Shown here in pieces: positions 1 to 5,646 of a stretch of 8,454 nucleotides of DNA (its first letter is position 1; the number at the start of each line of letters is the position of its first letter). The notes beneath the pieces were generated by a model, which was not told the origin of the DNA, did no database searches, and saw only the letters and a program-made list of their open reading frames with translations. The DNA comes from VRUE01 sp036406595. GTDB taxonomy: Bacteria; Actinomycetota; Thermoleophilia; Solirubrobacterales; 70-9. Made by a program: the position numbers and the translations under genes. The stretch lies in the NCBI GenBank assembly GCA_036406595.1, contig DASXAR010000043.1:1-8454 (forward strand), given 5' to 3'.

Positions 1-44
1 GTCTCCCCCGCTCCGCCTCCTCGACCGGCCGCCGTCCATAGATG

Positions 45-91
45 GCCTGTGTCGGGTTATCCGTCATGTCCGTGGGAAACCCGACACAGGC
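45..91. repeat. Stem-loop 1 of the array
   Basis: A perfect 14-bp stem (GCCTGTGTCGGGTT at 45-58, paired with 78-91) encloses a 19-nt loop. The apex reads TATCCGTCATG..CCGTGGGAA, closely resembling the apex of the hairpins at 111-147 and 3882-3931 although the stem arms are unrelated. No T-tract follows on either strand, so it is not a standard intrinsic terminator. Confidence 0.85.
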
Positions 92-110
92 GGGCGTTCG
101 TAGGGGTCAT

Positions 111-147
111 TGGCGCCCTATCCGTCATATGCACGGAAAAGGCGCCA
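111..147. repeat. Stem-loop 2 of the array, CATATG apex
   Basis: The outer stem TGGCGCC/GGCGCCA (111-117 with 141-147) encloses an inner stem TCCGT/ACGGA (121-125 with 133-137), with CATATGC at the apex. The apex TATCCGTCATATGCACGG matches stem-loop 1 and the hairpin downstream of the livK-like gene. TCATTGGCG precedes the structure, as in the other modules. Confidence 0.85.
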
Positions 148-170
148 CGCGCCAGGTCGATAGATATTCA

Positions 171-209
171 TTGGCGAGTTTCTATGCATATGACCTAGAA
201 ACTCGCCAA
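171..209. repeat. Stem-loop 3 of the array, CATATG apex
   Basis: A perfect 14-bp stem (TTGGCGAGTTTCTA at 171-184, paired with 196-209) has the 11-nt loop TGCATATGACC. Read on the minus strand the loop region is GGTCATATGCATAG, which shares GTCATATGCA with stem-loop 2. It may therefore be the same apex in the opposite orientation. Confidence 0.87.
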
Positions 210-300
210 ACGCCGCCCATCGCGCGCCGTCCCCGCCTCCTCGACCGGCCGCCGTCCATAGATGGTCATTGGCGCATTCAGGTCGCCGCATAGATGTCAT

Positions 301-337
301 TGGCGCATTCCTCCCGGTATGCGGGAGGAATGCGCCA
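301..337. repeat. Stem-loop 4 of the array
   Basis: This is the strongest palindrome of the block: a perfect 16-bp stem (TGGCGCATTCCTCCCG at 301-316, paired with 322-337) with the 5-nt loop GTATG. A partial copy of its left arm, with the preceding CATAGATG..TCAT, lies at 258-279 and could compete for pairing with 328-336. It is the hairpin nearest to the cysS stop (about 75 nt downstream on the minus strand) and could slow transcript decay or end transcription, but no U-tract is present. Confidence 0.87.
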
Positions 338-411
338 CGCAGGCCGAAAGCCCCATTCCCGACGACGAGCCGCTTGTCATCGGCCACGTCACGTCCCCCG
401 GACAGCGGCCC

Positions 412-1794
412 TCATCCCCTCGGCACGAGGCGGGCGCCGTCGGAGGAGTCGCGGACCTCCCAGCCGAGGGCGGCGAGCTCGTCGCGGATCTCATCGGCGC
501 GGGCGAAGTCCTTGGCGGCGCGGGCCGCTTCGCGCTGCGCGAGGAGCGCCTCGGCCTCCTCGCCCGCTCCCTCCTCGCCGCTCGCCAGCGTCTCCAGGCC
601 GACCAGCTCCAGCAGCTCGCGCAGCGCCGCCGCGGCGCCGGGCAGCTCGCGCCGGTTGGCCTCGGCGATCAGCTCGAAGGCCTCGGCCATCGCCCGCGGC
701 GTGTTGAAGTCGTCGGCGAGGGCGTCGCGGAAGGCAGTCTCGCGGGCGTCGACGAAGGCGTCGACGCCGATCCCGTCCTCGCCCAGGGAGGGGCTGCCCG
801 CTTCGTCTGGGTGCTCGCGGAAGAAGTTGCGGATCCGCTCGACCCGGGCCACGGCCTGCTCCATCTGCTCGGGCCCGAAGGCGAGCGGCTGCCGGTAGTG
901 GCCGGAGATCAGATAGTCGACGACCGCCTCGCGGCCGTAGCGGTCGAGCGCCTCGGAGAGCTGGAAGATGTTGCCCTCCGACTTCGACATCTTCTCCTCG
1001 TCGGTCTCGATCATCCCGTTGTGCATCCAGGCGCGGGCGAAGGGCCGGCCCGCCGCCTCGGACTGGGCGATCTCGTTCTCGTGGTGGGGGAAGACCAGGT
1101 CGGAGCCGCCGCCGTGGATCGCGAAGCTCGGCCCCAGCTCGGCCTCGGCCATCGCCGAGCACTCGATGTGCCAGCCCGGCCGCCCCTCGCCCCAGGGCGA
1201 GTCCCACCAGGTGTCCTCCCCCTCTTTGCGCGCCTTCCAGAGGGCGAAGTCGAGCGGGTCCTGCTTCAGCGAGGCGGTGCCGGCCTCCTCGCCCTGGTCC
1301 ATGTCCTCGGTCTTGCGGTTGGAGAGCTTGCCGTAGCCGGGGAAGCTCCGCACCTTGAAGTAGACGTCGCCGCCGGACTCATAGGCGTGGCCGGTGTCGA
1401 TCAGCCCGGCGATCAGCTCGACGATCTCCCCGATCGTCTCGGTCGCCAGCGGCTCGGAGTCCGGGCGGCCGAGCCCGAGCCGCTCGGTGTCCTCGAAGTA
1501 GGCGCGGGTCATCCGCTCGGCAAAGTCCGCCGAGGCCTCCCCCGCCTCGGCCGCGGCGGCGTAGATCTTGTCGTTGACGTCGGTGACGTTGATGACGAGC
1601 TTCGTCTCGTAGCCCTCGGAGCGCAGGAAGCGCGCCAGCAGCGAGAAGACGACGAACGGCCGCGCGTTGCCGATGTGGATGCGGCTGTAGACGGTCGGGC
1701 CGCAGGCGTAGATGCCGATCTCCTGCCCGCTGCCGCGGTGGAGCGTGTGGAGCTCACCCGACAGCGTGTCTCGTATCCGCACCTCGCGACGCAT
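412..1794 (-). CDS. cysS: Cysteinyl-tRNA synthetase
   Basis: Class I aminoacyl-tRNA synthetase (460 aa, close to the 461 aa of E. coli CysRS) that attaches cysteine to tRNA-Cys in the cytoplasm. The expected motifs are present in order: the CGPTVY segment with Cys31, the HIGH-type motif HIGN at 40-43, WHIECS with Cys212, the FPHHENE segment with His237 and Glu241, and KMSKS at 268-272. Cys31, Cys212, His237 and Glu241 have the spacing of the known zinc site that discriminates cysteine. The C-terminal part has the helical DALR-type region and the usual AKDFARADEIRDEL ending. The ATG start gives a family-typical N-terminus, but no clear Shine-Dalgarno sequence precedes it. The gene lies 70 bp downstream of the AHSA1 gene on the same strand, so they may be co-transcribed. 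The alternative mycothiol ligase MshC is less likely given the full KMSKS, the length and the C-terminal anticodon-binding region. Confidence 0.97.
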   Translation of the reverse strand: MRREVRIRDTLSGELHTLHRGSGQEIGIYACGPTVYSRIHIGNARPFVVFSLLARFLRSEGYETKLVINVTDVNDKIYAAAAEAGEASADFAERMTRAYFEDTERLGLGRPDSEPLATETIGEIVELIAGLIDTGHAYESGGDVYFKVRSFPGYGKLSNRKTEDMDQGEEAGTASLKQDPLDFALWKARKEGEDTWWDSPWGEGRPGWHIECSAMAEAELGPSFAIHGGGSDLVFPHHENEIAQSEAAGRPFARAWMHNGMIETDEEKMSKSEGNIFQLSEALDRYGREAVVDYLISGHYRQPLAFGPEQMEQAVARVERIRNFFREHPDEAGSPSLGEDGIGVDAFVDARETAFRDALADDFNTPRAMAEAFELIAEANRRELPGAAAALRELLELVGLETLASGEEGAGEEAEALLAQREAARAAKDFARADEIRDELAALGWEVRDSSDGARLVPRG

Positions 1795-1799
1795 CGGGG

Positions 1800-1871
1800 C
1801 GGATGCTAGGTCACCCCGGGCTGCCAGGTGACTCCGGGCCGCCAGGTGACCCCGGGCGCCCGGGTCACCTC
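1800..1871. repeat. 4 x 18-bp tandem array over the AHSA1 stop codon
   Basis: Four 18-bp units fill the gap between the AHSA1 gene and cysS: 1854-1871, 1836-1853, 1818-1835 and 1800-1817. On the minus strand they begin GAGGTGACC, GGGGTCACC, GGAGTCACC and GGGGTGACC. The AHSA1 TGA stop (1865-1867) is inside the first unit, and the last unit ends six bases before the cysS ATG. Each unit carries a GGTGACC/GGTCACC-like palindrome, so neighbouring units can pair. The best structure is AGGTGACCC/GGGTCACCT at 1844-1870 around GGGCGCCC. It could act as a weak terminator or processing site, but no T-tract follows. Confidence 0.85.
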
Positions 1872-2311
1872 GAAGCGAAAAGCTCTTCGAGCCGGTCGAG
1901 CGTGTCCGACCAGCCCTGCTCGTGGAGCTCGAGGCGACCCTCGGTCGCGAAGTCCCCCTGGTGAAGCGTCACCTCGGTCGACCCGCCGAGGTCGCGGAAG
2001 GTCAGCGTCACGAGCGTCTCGACGTCGTCGGGGTCCGGTTCCTCGTAGTCGAAGGTGTAGGCGAGGCTGCTCGGGGGCTCCACCTCCCGGAATTCACCCC
2101 CCAGATAGAAGACGTCGCCCTCCGGGGGCTGCATCGCGAGCCGGTAGGCGCCGCCGACCCGGGGGTCGAGCTCGACGGCCTGCGCGGTGAAGCCGCGCGG
2201 GCCCCACCACTTCGCGAGCTCGGCCGGCTCGATGCAGGCCCGGAACACGGCATCGCGCGGCGCGTCCACCTCGCGAGTCAGGTCGAGGACGAACTCAGCC
2301 GAATGAGCCAT
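1865..2311 (-). CDS. AHSA1/SRPBCC-family protein (START-like fold)
   Basis: A 148-aa protein of the activator-of-Hsp90 ATPase homologue 1-like group in the SRPBCC superfamily, which forms a helix-grip fold with a hydrophobic cavity. Visible hallmarks are the N-terminal strand with the R-x-V-D-A-P pattern (13-18), WWGPRGF at 35-41, GGAYRLAM around 53-60, the FREVEPP strand end (74-80), and the C-terminal helix beginning H-x-x-G-W (130-134) and ending in LDRLEELF. Length and motif order suggest a complete single-domain protein. The function is not known: relatives are often general-stress or ligand-binding proteins, some paired with an ArsR-type regulator that is not visible here. The ATG start is preceded by AAGG only 2 nt away, so the ribosome-binding site is poor. 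An 8-bp inverted repeat (2308-2315/2328-2335) spans the start codon. Confidence 0.9.
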   Translation of the reverse strand: MAHSAEFVLDLTREVDAPRDAVFRACIEPAELAKWWGPRGFTAQAVELDPRVGGAYRLAMQPPEGDVFYLGGEFREVEPPSSLAYTFDYEEPDPDDVETLVTLTFRDLGGSTEVTLHQGDFATEGRLELHEQGWSDTLDRLEELFASR

Positions 2312-2335
2312 CGCCTTCGATCCTAGTGGCGATGG
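2308..2335. promoter_or_regulatory. Inverted repeat spanning the AHSA1 gene start
   Basis: CCATCGCC (2308-2315) and GGCGATGG (2328-2335) form an 8-bp inverted repeat with a 12-bp spacer. It covers the start codon and untranslated leader of the AHSA1 gene. It could be an operator or an mRNA hairpin that limits initiation. The right half also belongs to the 25-bp direct repeat of this intergenic region. Confidence 0.45.
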
Positions 2336-2411
2336 GGCGATTCAACACCCATTGATTGCAGCAACGGGTGGTCCAGCGCCCGAACGGTGGCGATGGGGTG
2401 ATTCAACACCC
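2326..2411. promoter_or_regulatory. 25-bp direct repeat in the divergent promoter region
   Basis: Between the AHSA1 gene and the binding-protein gene, a 25-bp sequence occurs at 2326-2350 and again at 2387-2411 with one mismatch (C to T, position 2338 versus 2399). The core is GTGGCGATGGGG followed by GATTCAACACCC. The centre-to-centre distance is 61 bp, about six helical turns, so both copies would face the same side of the DNA. The second copy ends nine bases before the putative -10 element. This fits paired regulator sites, but a neutral duplication is also possible. Confidence 0.6.
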
Positions 2412-2416
2412 TCAAA

Positions 2417-2427
2417 GGGGTAGGGTC
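2417..2427 (+). promoter_or_regulatory. Shared GGGGTAGGGTC motif, candidate -10 for livK
   Basis: GGGGTAGGGTC here recurs exactly on the minus strand upstream of livH (7630-7620). TAGGGT (2421-2426) fits the actinobacterial -10 pattern TANNNT. It would give a leader of about 50-55 nt before the GTG start. No convincing -35 hexamer lies 16-18 bp upstream, so the assignment is tentative. The two copies could instead be regulator sites. Confidence 0.45.
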
Positions 2428-2487
2428 GGGGAGACCGATTCGGCGTTGCCCCGGCGCACATCGGGGCAGGCGAAAAGGAGGATTGCC

Positions 2488-3768
2488 GTGAAGCAACCTG
2501 TCCTTGCATTGGCAACCACCGTGGCCATGGCCGTGATGGCGTTGGGCATTGCGGCCTGTGGCGGAGGCAACGACGAAGGCGGAGGGGGTGGAGAAGCCAA
2601 GCTCGACCTGACGATCGGGAACCTCGTCCCGCTGACCGGCGACCTCGCCCCCTACGGCGCGGCCGGTGAGAAGGCCGGCGAACTGGCCGGCAAGCAGATC
2701 GACGCCGCGATCAAGAAGACCGGCGGCGACGACACCGTCAAGGTGATCTCCGAAGACGGCCAGTCCGAAGACCAGGGCGGCGTCCAGGCGGCGCGCAAGC
2801 TGATCGCCGACGGGGCGACCTGCATCTCGGGCGACTACGCCTCGACGGCGACCGTCGCGGTGGCCCGCTCGGTGACGATCCCGGAAGAAGTGCTGCTGAT
2901 ATCGCCGGCCTCGACGGCCGACGCCCTCTCCGAACTGGACGACGAAGGGCTGTTCGACCGCACCGCACCGCCTGACGGCCTCCAGGGCAAGGCCCTCGCC
3001 GACCGGATGGAAAAAGAGCTGGGCACCCTGAAGGGGAAGAAGATCAACATCGGCGCGCGCAACGATCTCTACGGGACCGGCTTCGCCGACTCCCTGCAGA
3101 AGGAACTGGAAGAACGCGGCGCGCAGGTGCCGGAGAAGGTCATCTACGACCCCGAACAGCCGAGCTACAACTCGGAGGCCCAGCAGCTCACGTCGGGCGA
3201 ACCCGACAACTTCGTGATCATCGACTTCCCGGAAACGTTCGCCAAGGTGGGTCCGGCGCTCGTCCGCACCGGGAAGTGGTCTCCGAAACAGACGTTCATC
3301 ACCGACGGGCTCAGCTCGACCGACCTGGTCGAACTGATCGGTGCCGATGCGACCGAAGGGATGCTCGGCACGGCGCCGGGTGCGTTCTCGGGCGAAGCCC
3401 CGAACGCCTTCGACGAGCTGTATGAAGCGGCGCCCGGGCCGAAACGGAACCTGTTCGACTCGACCAGCTTCGACGACGTCATCCTCTGCTACCTGGCGGC
3501 GGTCTCCGCCGGGTCGACGGAAGGCAAGGCGATGTCGGAAGCGGTAATCGATGTCAGCGGTCCTCCCGGCAAGAAGTACACGTTCGAGGAACTGCCGGAA
3601 GCGGTGGAAGCGCTCGAAGCGGGCGAAGACATCGACTACGAAGGTGCCTCGGGCCCGATCGACTGGGATGAAAACGGCGACCTGAGCCGCTACATCTACG
3701 ACATCTCGGAATTCAAAGGTGGCGAGCTGGTGAAGCTCGACACCGTCGAGGTGAAGGCCGAAGAATAG
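2488..3768 (+). CDS. livK: Branched-chain amino acid-type ABC transporter substrate-binding lipoprotein
   Basis: Extracellular, lipid-anchored solute receptor (426 aa) of a HAAT/Liv importer. It captures ligand and delivers it to the LivHM permease. The GTG at 2488 is chosen because AAGGAGG (2475-2481) lies 6 nt upstream and a signal peptide follows at once: MKQ, a hydrophobic stretch, then lipobox IAAC with Cys24, followed by a Gly-rich linker to about residue 36. Starting at the in-frame ATT at 2356 would bury the signal peptide. The mature part fits a periplasmic-binding type I (Peripla_BP_6) fold: the NLVPLTGDLAPYGAAG opening, a first lobe with the ISEDGQS strand and ISGDYASTAT ligand-side loop, and a second lobe from about residue 190. 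The gene stands alone and converges on livHMGF. Glutamate codons are 32 GAA to 8 GAG by hand count, unlike its neighbours. The ligand could be an amino acid, amide or other small acid. Confidence 0.93.
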   Translation: MKQPVLALATTVAMAVMALGIAACGGGNDEGGGGGEAKLDLTIGNLVPLTGDLAPYGAAGEKAGELAGKQIDAAIKKTGGDDTVKVISEDGQSEDQGGVQAARKLIADGATCISGDYASTATVAVARSVTIPEEVLLISPASTADALSELDDEGLFDRTAPPDGLQGKALADRMEKELGTLKGKKINIGARNDLYGTGFADSLQKELEERGAQVPEKVIYDPEQPSYNSEAQQLTSGEPDNFVIIDFPETFAKVGPALVRTGKWSPKQTFITDGLSSTDLVELIGADATEGMLGTAPGAFSGEAPNAFDELYEAAPGPKRNLFDSTSFDDVILCYLAAVSAGSTEGKAMSEAVIDVSGPPGKKYTFEELPEAVEALEAGEDIDYEGASGPIDWDENGDLSRYIYDISEFKGGELVKLDTVEVKAEE

Positions 3769-3779
3769 GCAGCGCCTGC

Positions 3780-3813
3780 GGGCCGGCCGGGCTCAGCGCA
3801 GCCCGGCCGGCCC
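3780..3813 (+). terminator. Terminator-like GC hairpin after livK
   Basis: A perfect 14-bp stem (GGGCCGGCCGGGCT at 3780-3793, paired with 3800-3813) with the 6-nt loop CAGCGC starts 11 nt after the livK stop. It has only a distant TTT (3822-3824), not a U-tract. It fits the T-poor terminators proposed for high-GC actinobacteria, or a 3' stabilising structure. Adjacent C-rich and G-rich runs in the 22-bp duplication add further pairing (CCCCCCGGGGGG near 3832-3843). Confidence 0.55.
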
Positions 3814-3848
3814 CCGGGCGGGTTTCGGCCGCCCCCCGGGGGGGTTTC
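3805..3848. repeat. 22-bp tandem duplication after livK
   Basis: Two adjacent 22-bp units, 3805-3826 and 3827-3848, both start GGCCG and end GGGTTTC and differ at two positions. Each contains a C-run followed by a G-run and TTT, so each could form a short terminator-like hairpin. The first unit overlaps the right arm of the 3780-3813 hairpin. Confidence 0.75.
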
Positions 3849-3881
3849 GGAGGATCGGGCGACTCGGCCCGCCCCAGGCGG

Positions 3882-3931
3882 GACGTGCCGGTAGTTATCC
3901 ACCCATATGGTGGGCTAACTACCGGCACGTC
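3882..3931. repeat. Stem-loop 5, CATATG apex, between livK and livF
   Basis: A perfect 16-bp stem (GACGTGCCGGTAGTTA at 3882-3897, paired with 3916-3931) carries an inner stem CCACC/GGTGG (3899-3903 with 3909-3913) around CATAT. Its apex TATCCACCCATATGGTGGG matches the apexes at 58-79 and 119-139 in layout, though it lies 3.7 kb away with unrelated outer arms. I assign it to the same hairpin family. It could serve as a bidirectional terminator for livK and livF, but again no T-tract follows. Confidence 0.87.
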
Positions 3932-3961
3932 GGTCACGTCGGTCACGTCGGTCACGTCGGG
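3926..3961. repeat. 4 x 9-bp tandem repeat CACGTCGGT
   Basis: Four head-to-tail copies lie at 3926-3934, 3935-3943, 3944-3952 and 3953-3961, the last ending G instead of T. The first copy is part of the right arm of stem-loop 5 (3916-3931). The array therefore appears to have grown from the hairpin arm, perhaps by slippage at the structure. It is not coding. Confidence 0.9.
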
Positions 3962-3990
3962 CGCGTGGGGCGCGGCGGCGCGGCCGGTTC

Positions 3991-4079
3991 GCGAGCTGCC
4001 TTACTCGGCCCGGGTCGATCCGCGAGCTGCTCACTCGGGGCGGCCGGCCCGCCAGTTGCCTCACTCGGGGCGGTCGATC
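3991..4079. repeat. About 30-bp triplication covering the livF stop codon
   Basis: Three related units begin at 3991 (GCGAGCTGCCTTACTCGG), 4022 (GCGAGCTGCTCACTCGG) and 4051 (GCCAGTTGCCTCACTCGG). The third contains the livF stop (TGA at 4061-4063) and the codons for Arg-Ile-Asp-Arg-Pro-Glu. The two outer copies lie downstream in non-coding DNA and still show GATCGACC- or GGCCGCC-like remnants followed by GAGTAA or GAGTGA. The end of livF has been copied twice beyond its own stop, with units of 31 and 29 bp. Confidence 0.8.
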
Positions 4080-4819
4080 CGGGCTGTGCCGCCAAGGTAG
4101 AGCTCGGCGACCTTGGGGTCCTCCAGCAGGTCACGGCCGGCGCCCTGGAAGCGGTTGCGACCGAGGTCGAGGACGTAGCCGCGGTCCGACATCGCGAGCG
4201 CCCGGCGGGCGTTCTGCTCGACCATCACCACGGTGACGCCGGCCTCGTTGATCCGCCGCACCGTCTCGAAGGTCGCATCGATGAAGGCGGGCGCGAGGCC
4301 GGCCGAGGGCTCGTCGAGCAGGATCACGTGCGGCTCGGGCATCAGCGCCCGCGCCATCGCCAGCATCTGGCGCTCGCCGCCGCTCATCGTGCCGGCCGCC
4401 TGGCCGCGCCGCTCGCCGAGCCGCGGGAAGAGCTCGTACATGTCGGCGATCCGGCGCTTGGTGCGGGAGCGTTCCAGCGACCCCATCTCCAGGTTCTCCT
4501 CGACGGTCAGCCCGGGGAAGACGTTGTCGAGCTGGGGCACGTAGCTCATGCCGCGCCGGGTGATCGAATGGGGCGGCAGCCCGGTCAGGTCCTCGCCATG
4601 CAGGGTGACCCTGCCGCGGCGCGGTCGCAGCAGGCCGAAGATCGTCTTGATCAGGGTCGACTTCCCGGCCCCGTTGGGGCCGATCACCGTCGCTATCTCG
4701 CCCTCGGCGACGCCGAATGTGACGCCGTCGAGGATGTCGACGTCGGGCACGTAGCCGGCGACCAGGCCCTCGGCCGAGAGCAGCGCCCCGTTCGACGACG
4801 CGGGCCCACCGCCGCTCAC
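4061..4819 (-). CDS. livF: Branched-chain amino acid-type ABC transporter ATP-binding protein LivF
   Basis: A 252-aa cytoplasmic ATPase that pairs with LivG to drive import through LivHM. It has Walker A GPNGAGKST (47-55), Q-loop Gln96 in YVPQ, signature MSGGERQ (145-151), Walker B VILLDEP (165-171), and the EQNA segment (201-204), which in this family takes the place of the usual H-loop and separates LivF from LivG. GLVAGY near 18-23 and the strand FGVAEGEI (35-42) are also typical. The GTG start overlaps the livG stop by 4 bp (GTGA), consistent with translational coupling. It is the last gene of the operon. The first residues, MSGGGP, resemble the SGGGP repeats at the LivG N-terminus, and the DNA after the livG stop resembles the livM/livG repeat unit. 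The last six codons are copied downstream (see 3991-4079). Confidence 0.95.
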   Translation of the reverse strand: MSGGGPASSNGALLSAEGLVAGYVPDVDILDGVTFGVAEGEIATVIGPNGAGKSTLIKTIFGLLRPRRGRVTLHGEDLTGLPPHSITRRGMSYVPQLDNVFPGLTVEENLEMGSLERSRTKRRIADMYELFPRLGERRGQAAGTMSGGERQMLAMARALMPEPHVILLDEPSAGLAPAFIDATFETVRRINEAGVTVVMVEQNARRALAMSDRGYVLDLGRNRFQGAGRDLLEDPKVAELYLGGTARIDRPE

Positions 4820-5646
4820 GCCGCGCCCCCGAGATAGGCGTCGATCACGGCCTCGTTCTCGCGCACGTGGTGCGGTTCCCCCTCGGCTATCACCCGGCCC
4901 TCGGCCATCACGATCACCCGGTCGGAGTGGTTCATCACCACCTCCATGTCGTGCTCGATGAAGAGGAAGGTCATCCCCTGCTCGCGCCGCAGCGCCTGCA
5001 TGTGGTCGAGCAGCCGCAGCCCGAGGGTCGGGTTGATCCCCGCCATCGGCTCATCCAGCAGCAGCATCCGAGGCTCGGCCATCAGCGCCCGGGCCAGCTC
5101 GAGCAGCTTGCGCTGGCCGCCGGAGAGAGTGCCGGCGTAGGCGCCCGCGAGGTCGCGCAGCCCGAACACCTCGAGCAGCTCGTCGGCCCGCTCGCGGACC
5201 TGGCGCTCGCGGGCCCGCACAGCGCGAGGCCGGAAGACCACATTGCGGAAGCGCTCGCCGGGCTGGTCGGGCGCCGCCAGCATCATGTTGTCGATCACCG
5301 GCATCGCCGCCAGCGCCTTGGTGATCTGAAAGGTCCTCACCATCCCCCGCCGGGCGATCGCGTAGGCGGGCCGGCGCAGCACCTCCTCGCCGGAGAAGCG
5401 GACAGAGCCGCCGTCGCCCCGCTGGAAGCCGGTGATGACGTGGAAGAGGGTCGTCTTGCCGGCCCCGTTCGGCCCGATCAGCGCGGTCACCGAGCCGTCG
5501 GCGACCTCGAAGCTCGCCCCATCGACGGCGTGGACGCCGCCGAAGCTCTTCACCACGCCCTCCACCCGCAGCAGCGGGCCGCCGCCGCTCGGCTGAGGGC
5601 CGCCGCCGCTCCGCTCAGGGCCGCCGCCGCTCCGCTCAGTCGCCAA
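4816..5646 (-). CDS. livG: Branched-chain amino acid-type ABC transporter ATP-binding protein LivG
   Basis: A 276-aa ATPase, partner of LivF. Walker A GPNGAGKTT (58-66), Q-loop RTFQ (104-107), signature LSGGQRK (174-180), Walker B MLLLDEP (194-200) followed by MAGINP (a LivG hallmark), and H-loop EHD (231-233) are all present. ENEAVIDAYLGG at the C-terminus is the usual LivG ending. I take the TTG at 5646 as start: AAGGAGG in the livM 3' end lies 9 nt upstream, and the frame overlaps livM by 11 bp. The first 24 residues are not part of the fold. They are a low-complexity tail with three SGGGP repeats, encoded by a 3 x 21-bp tandem array. A GTG start near residue 28 would remove this tail, but it lacks a good Shine-Dalgarno sequence and cuts close to the first strand. 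Confidence 0.94.
   Translation of the reverse strand: MATERSGGGPERSGGGPQPSGGGPLLRVEGVVKSFGGVHAVDGASFEVADGSVTALIGPNGAGKTTLFHVITGFQRGDGGSVRFSGEEVLRRPAYAIARRGMVRTFQITKALAAMPVIDNMMLAAPDQPGERFRNVVFRPRAVRARERQVRERADELLEVFGLRDLAGAYAGTLSGGQRKLLELARALMAEPRMLLLDEPMAGINPTLGLRLLDHMQALRREQGMTFLFIEHDMEVVMNHSDRVIVMAEGRVIAEGEPHHVRENEAVIDAYLGGAA
5576..5638. repeat. 3 x 21-bp tandem array from the livM stop into livG
   Basis: Units lie at 5618-5638, 5597-5617 and 5576-5596. The first two are identical and the third differs at two bases. On the minus strand the first unit starts exactly with the TGA stop of livM, so the array lies outside livM and adds only SGGGP-type repeats to the LivG N-terminus. The unit length is a multiple of three, so the livG frame is kept. 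A related sequence (AGCGGCGGTGGGCCC) follows the livG stop at the livF start. Confidence 0.92.

Larger units (their letters stand above)
13..265. repeat. 33-bp perfect direct repeat pair (13-45 and 233-265)
   Basis: The same 33 bases, beginning CCGCCTCCTCGACC and ending CCATAGATGG, occur at 13-45 and 233-265, 220 bp apart. The first copy runs directly into stem-loop 45-91. The second runs into TCATTGGCGCATTC, the arm type used by the stem-loop at 301-337. This suggests that the stretch is a module adjoining each hairpin and that the block grew by duplication. No transposase or terminal inverted repeat accompanies it. Confidence 0.9.
1..411. other. Gene-free block with stem-loop array
   Basis: No convincing gene lies in this stretch downstream of cysS. 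Short open frames exist on both strands, but they run through perfect inverted repeats and have no recognisable domains. The block holds four separate stem-loops (45-91, 111-147, 171-209, 301-337) and a 33-bp perfect direct repeat (13-45 and 233-265). The 9-mer TCATTGGCG occurs four times (107, 168, 266, 297), and in each case its TGGCG end opens a palindrome arm or a remnant of one. CATAGATG recurs at 38, 258 and 290. The block therefore looks like a degenerate array of one repeated module. From 338 to 411 I see no clear structure and no obvious T-rich terminator for cysS. Confidence 0.75.
3769..4060. other. Convergent spacer rich in hairpins and tandem repeats
   Basis: No gene is supported between the converging livK and livF stops. 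In order the spacer holds: a GC-rich hairpin (3780-3813), a 22-bp tandem duplication (3805-3826 and 3827-3848, ending GGGTTTC), a small hairpin CCCGCC/GGCGGG (3868-3882), the CATATG-apex hairpin (3882-3931), four 9-bp CACGTCGGT units (3926-3961), and the downstream copies of the livF 3' end (3991-4050). Nearly every base belongs to a repeat or inverted repeat. Confidence 0.75.

Noticed and set aside
45..337. CRISPR array
   Set aside because: The palindromes have different arms and irregular spacing, there are no constant repeats with unique spacers, and no cas gene is in view.
45..337. Integron attC sites or insertion-sequence ends
   Set aside because: No integrase or transposase is in the window, and the hairpins lack the bulged, imperfect arms with conserved R-box ends expected of attC. 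The idea is not excluded for the wider genome.
42..387. Small open frames on both strands of the left intergenic block
   Set aside because: They read through perfect inverted repeats, have no recognisable domain, and the block is better explained as a repeat array.
262..1809. Long plus-strand open frame opposite cysS
   Set aside because: It is antisense to a complete CysRS with all catalytic and zinc motifs. Its protein is a low-complexity Gly/Ala/Val/Leu-rich product typical of shadow frames in high-GC DNA.
2427..2487. Riboswitch or T-box in the leader of the binding-protein gene
   Set aside because: The leader is only about 55 nt from the candidate -10, with no terminator/antiterminator pair or recognisable aptamer core.
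2356..2487. Longer N-terminus for the binding protein
   Set aside because: The upstream frame would place 44 non-conserved residues before a clear lipoprotein signal, whereas AAGGAGG supports GTG at 2488.
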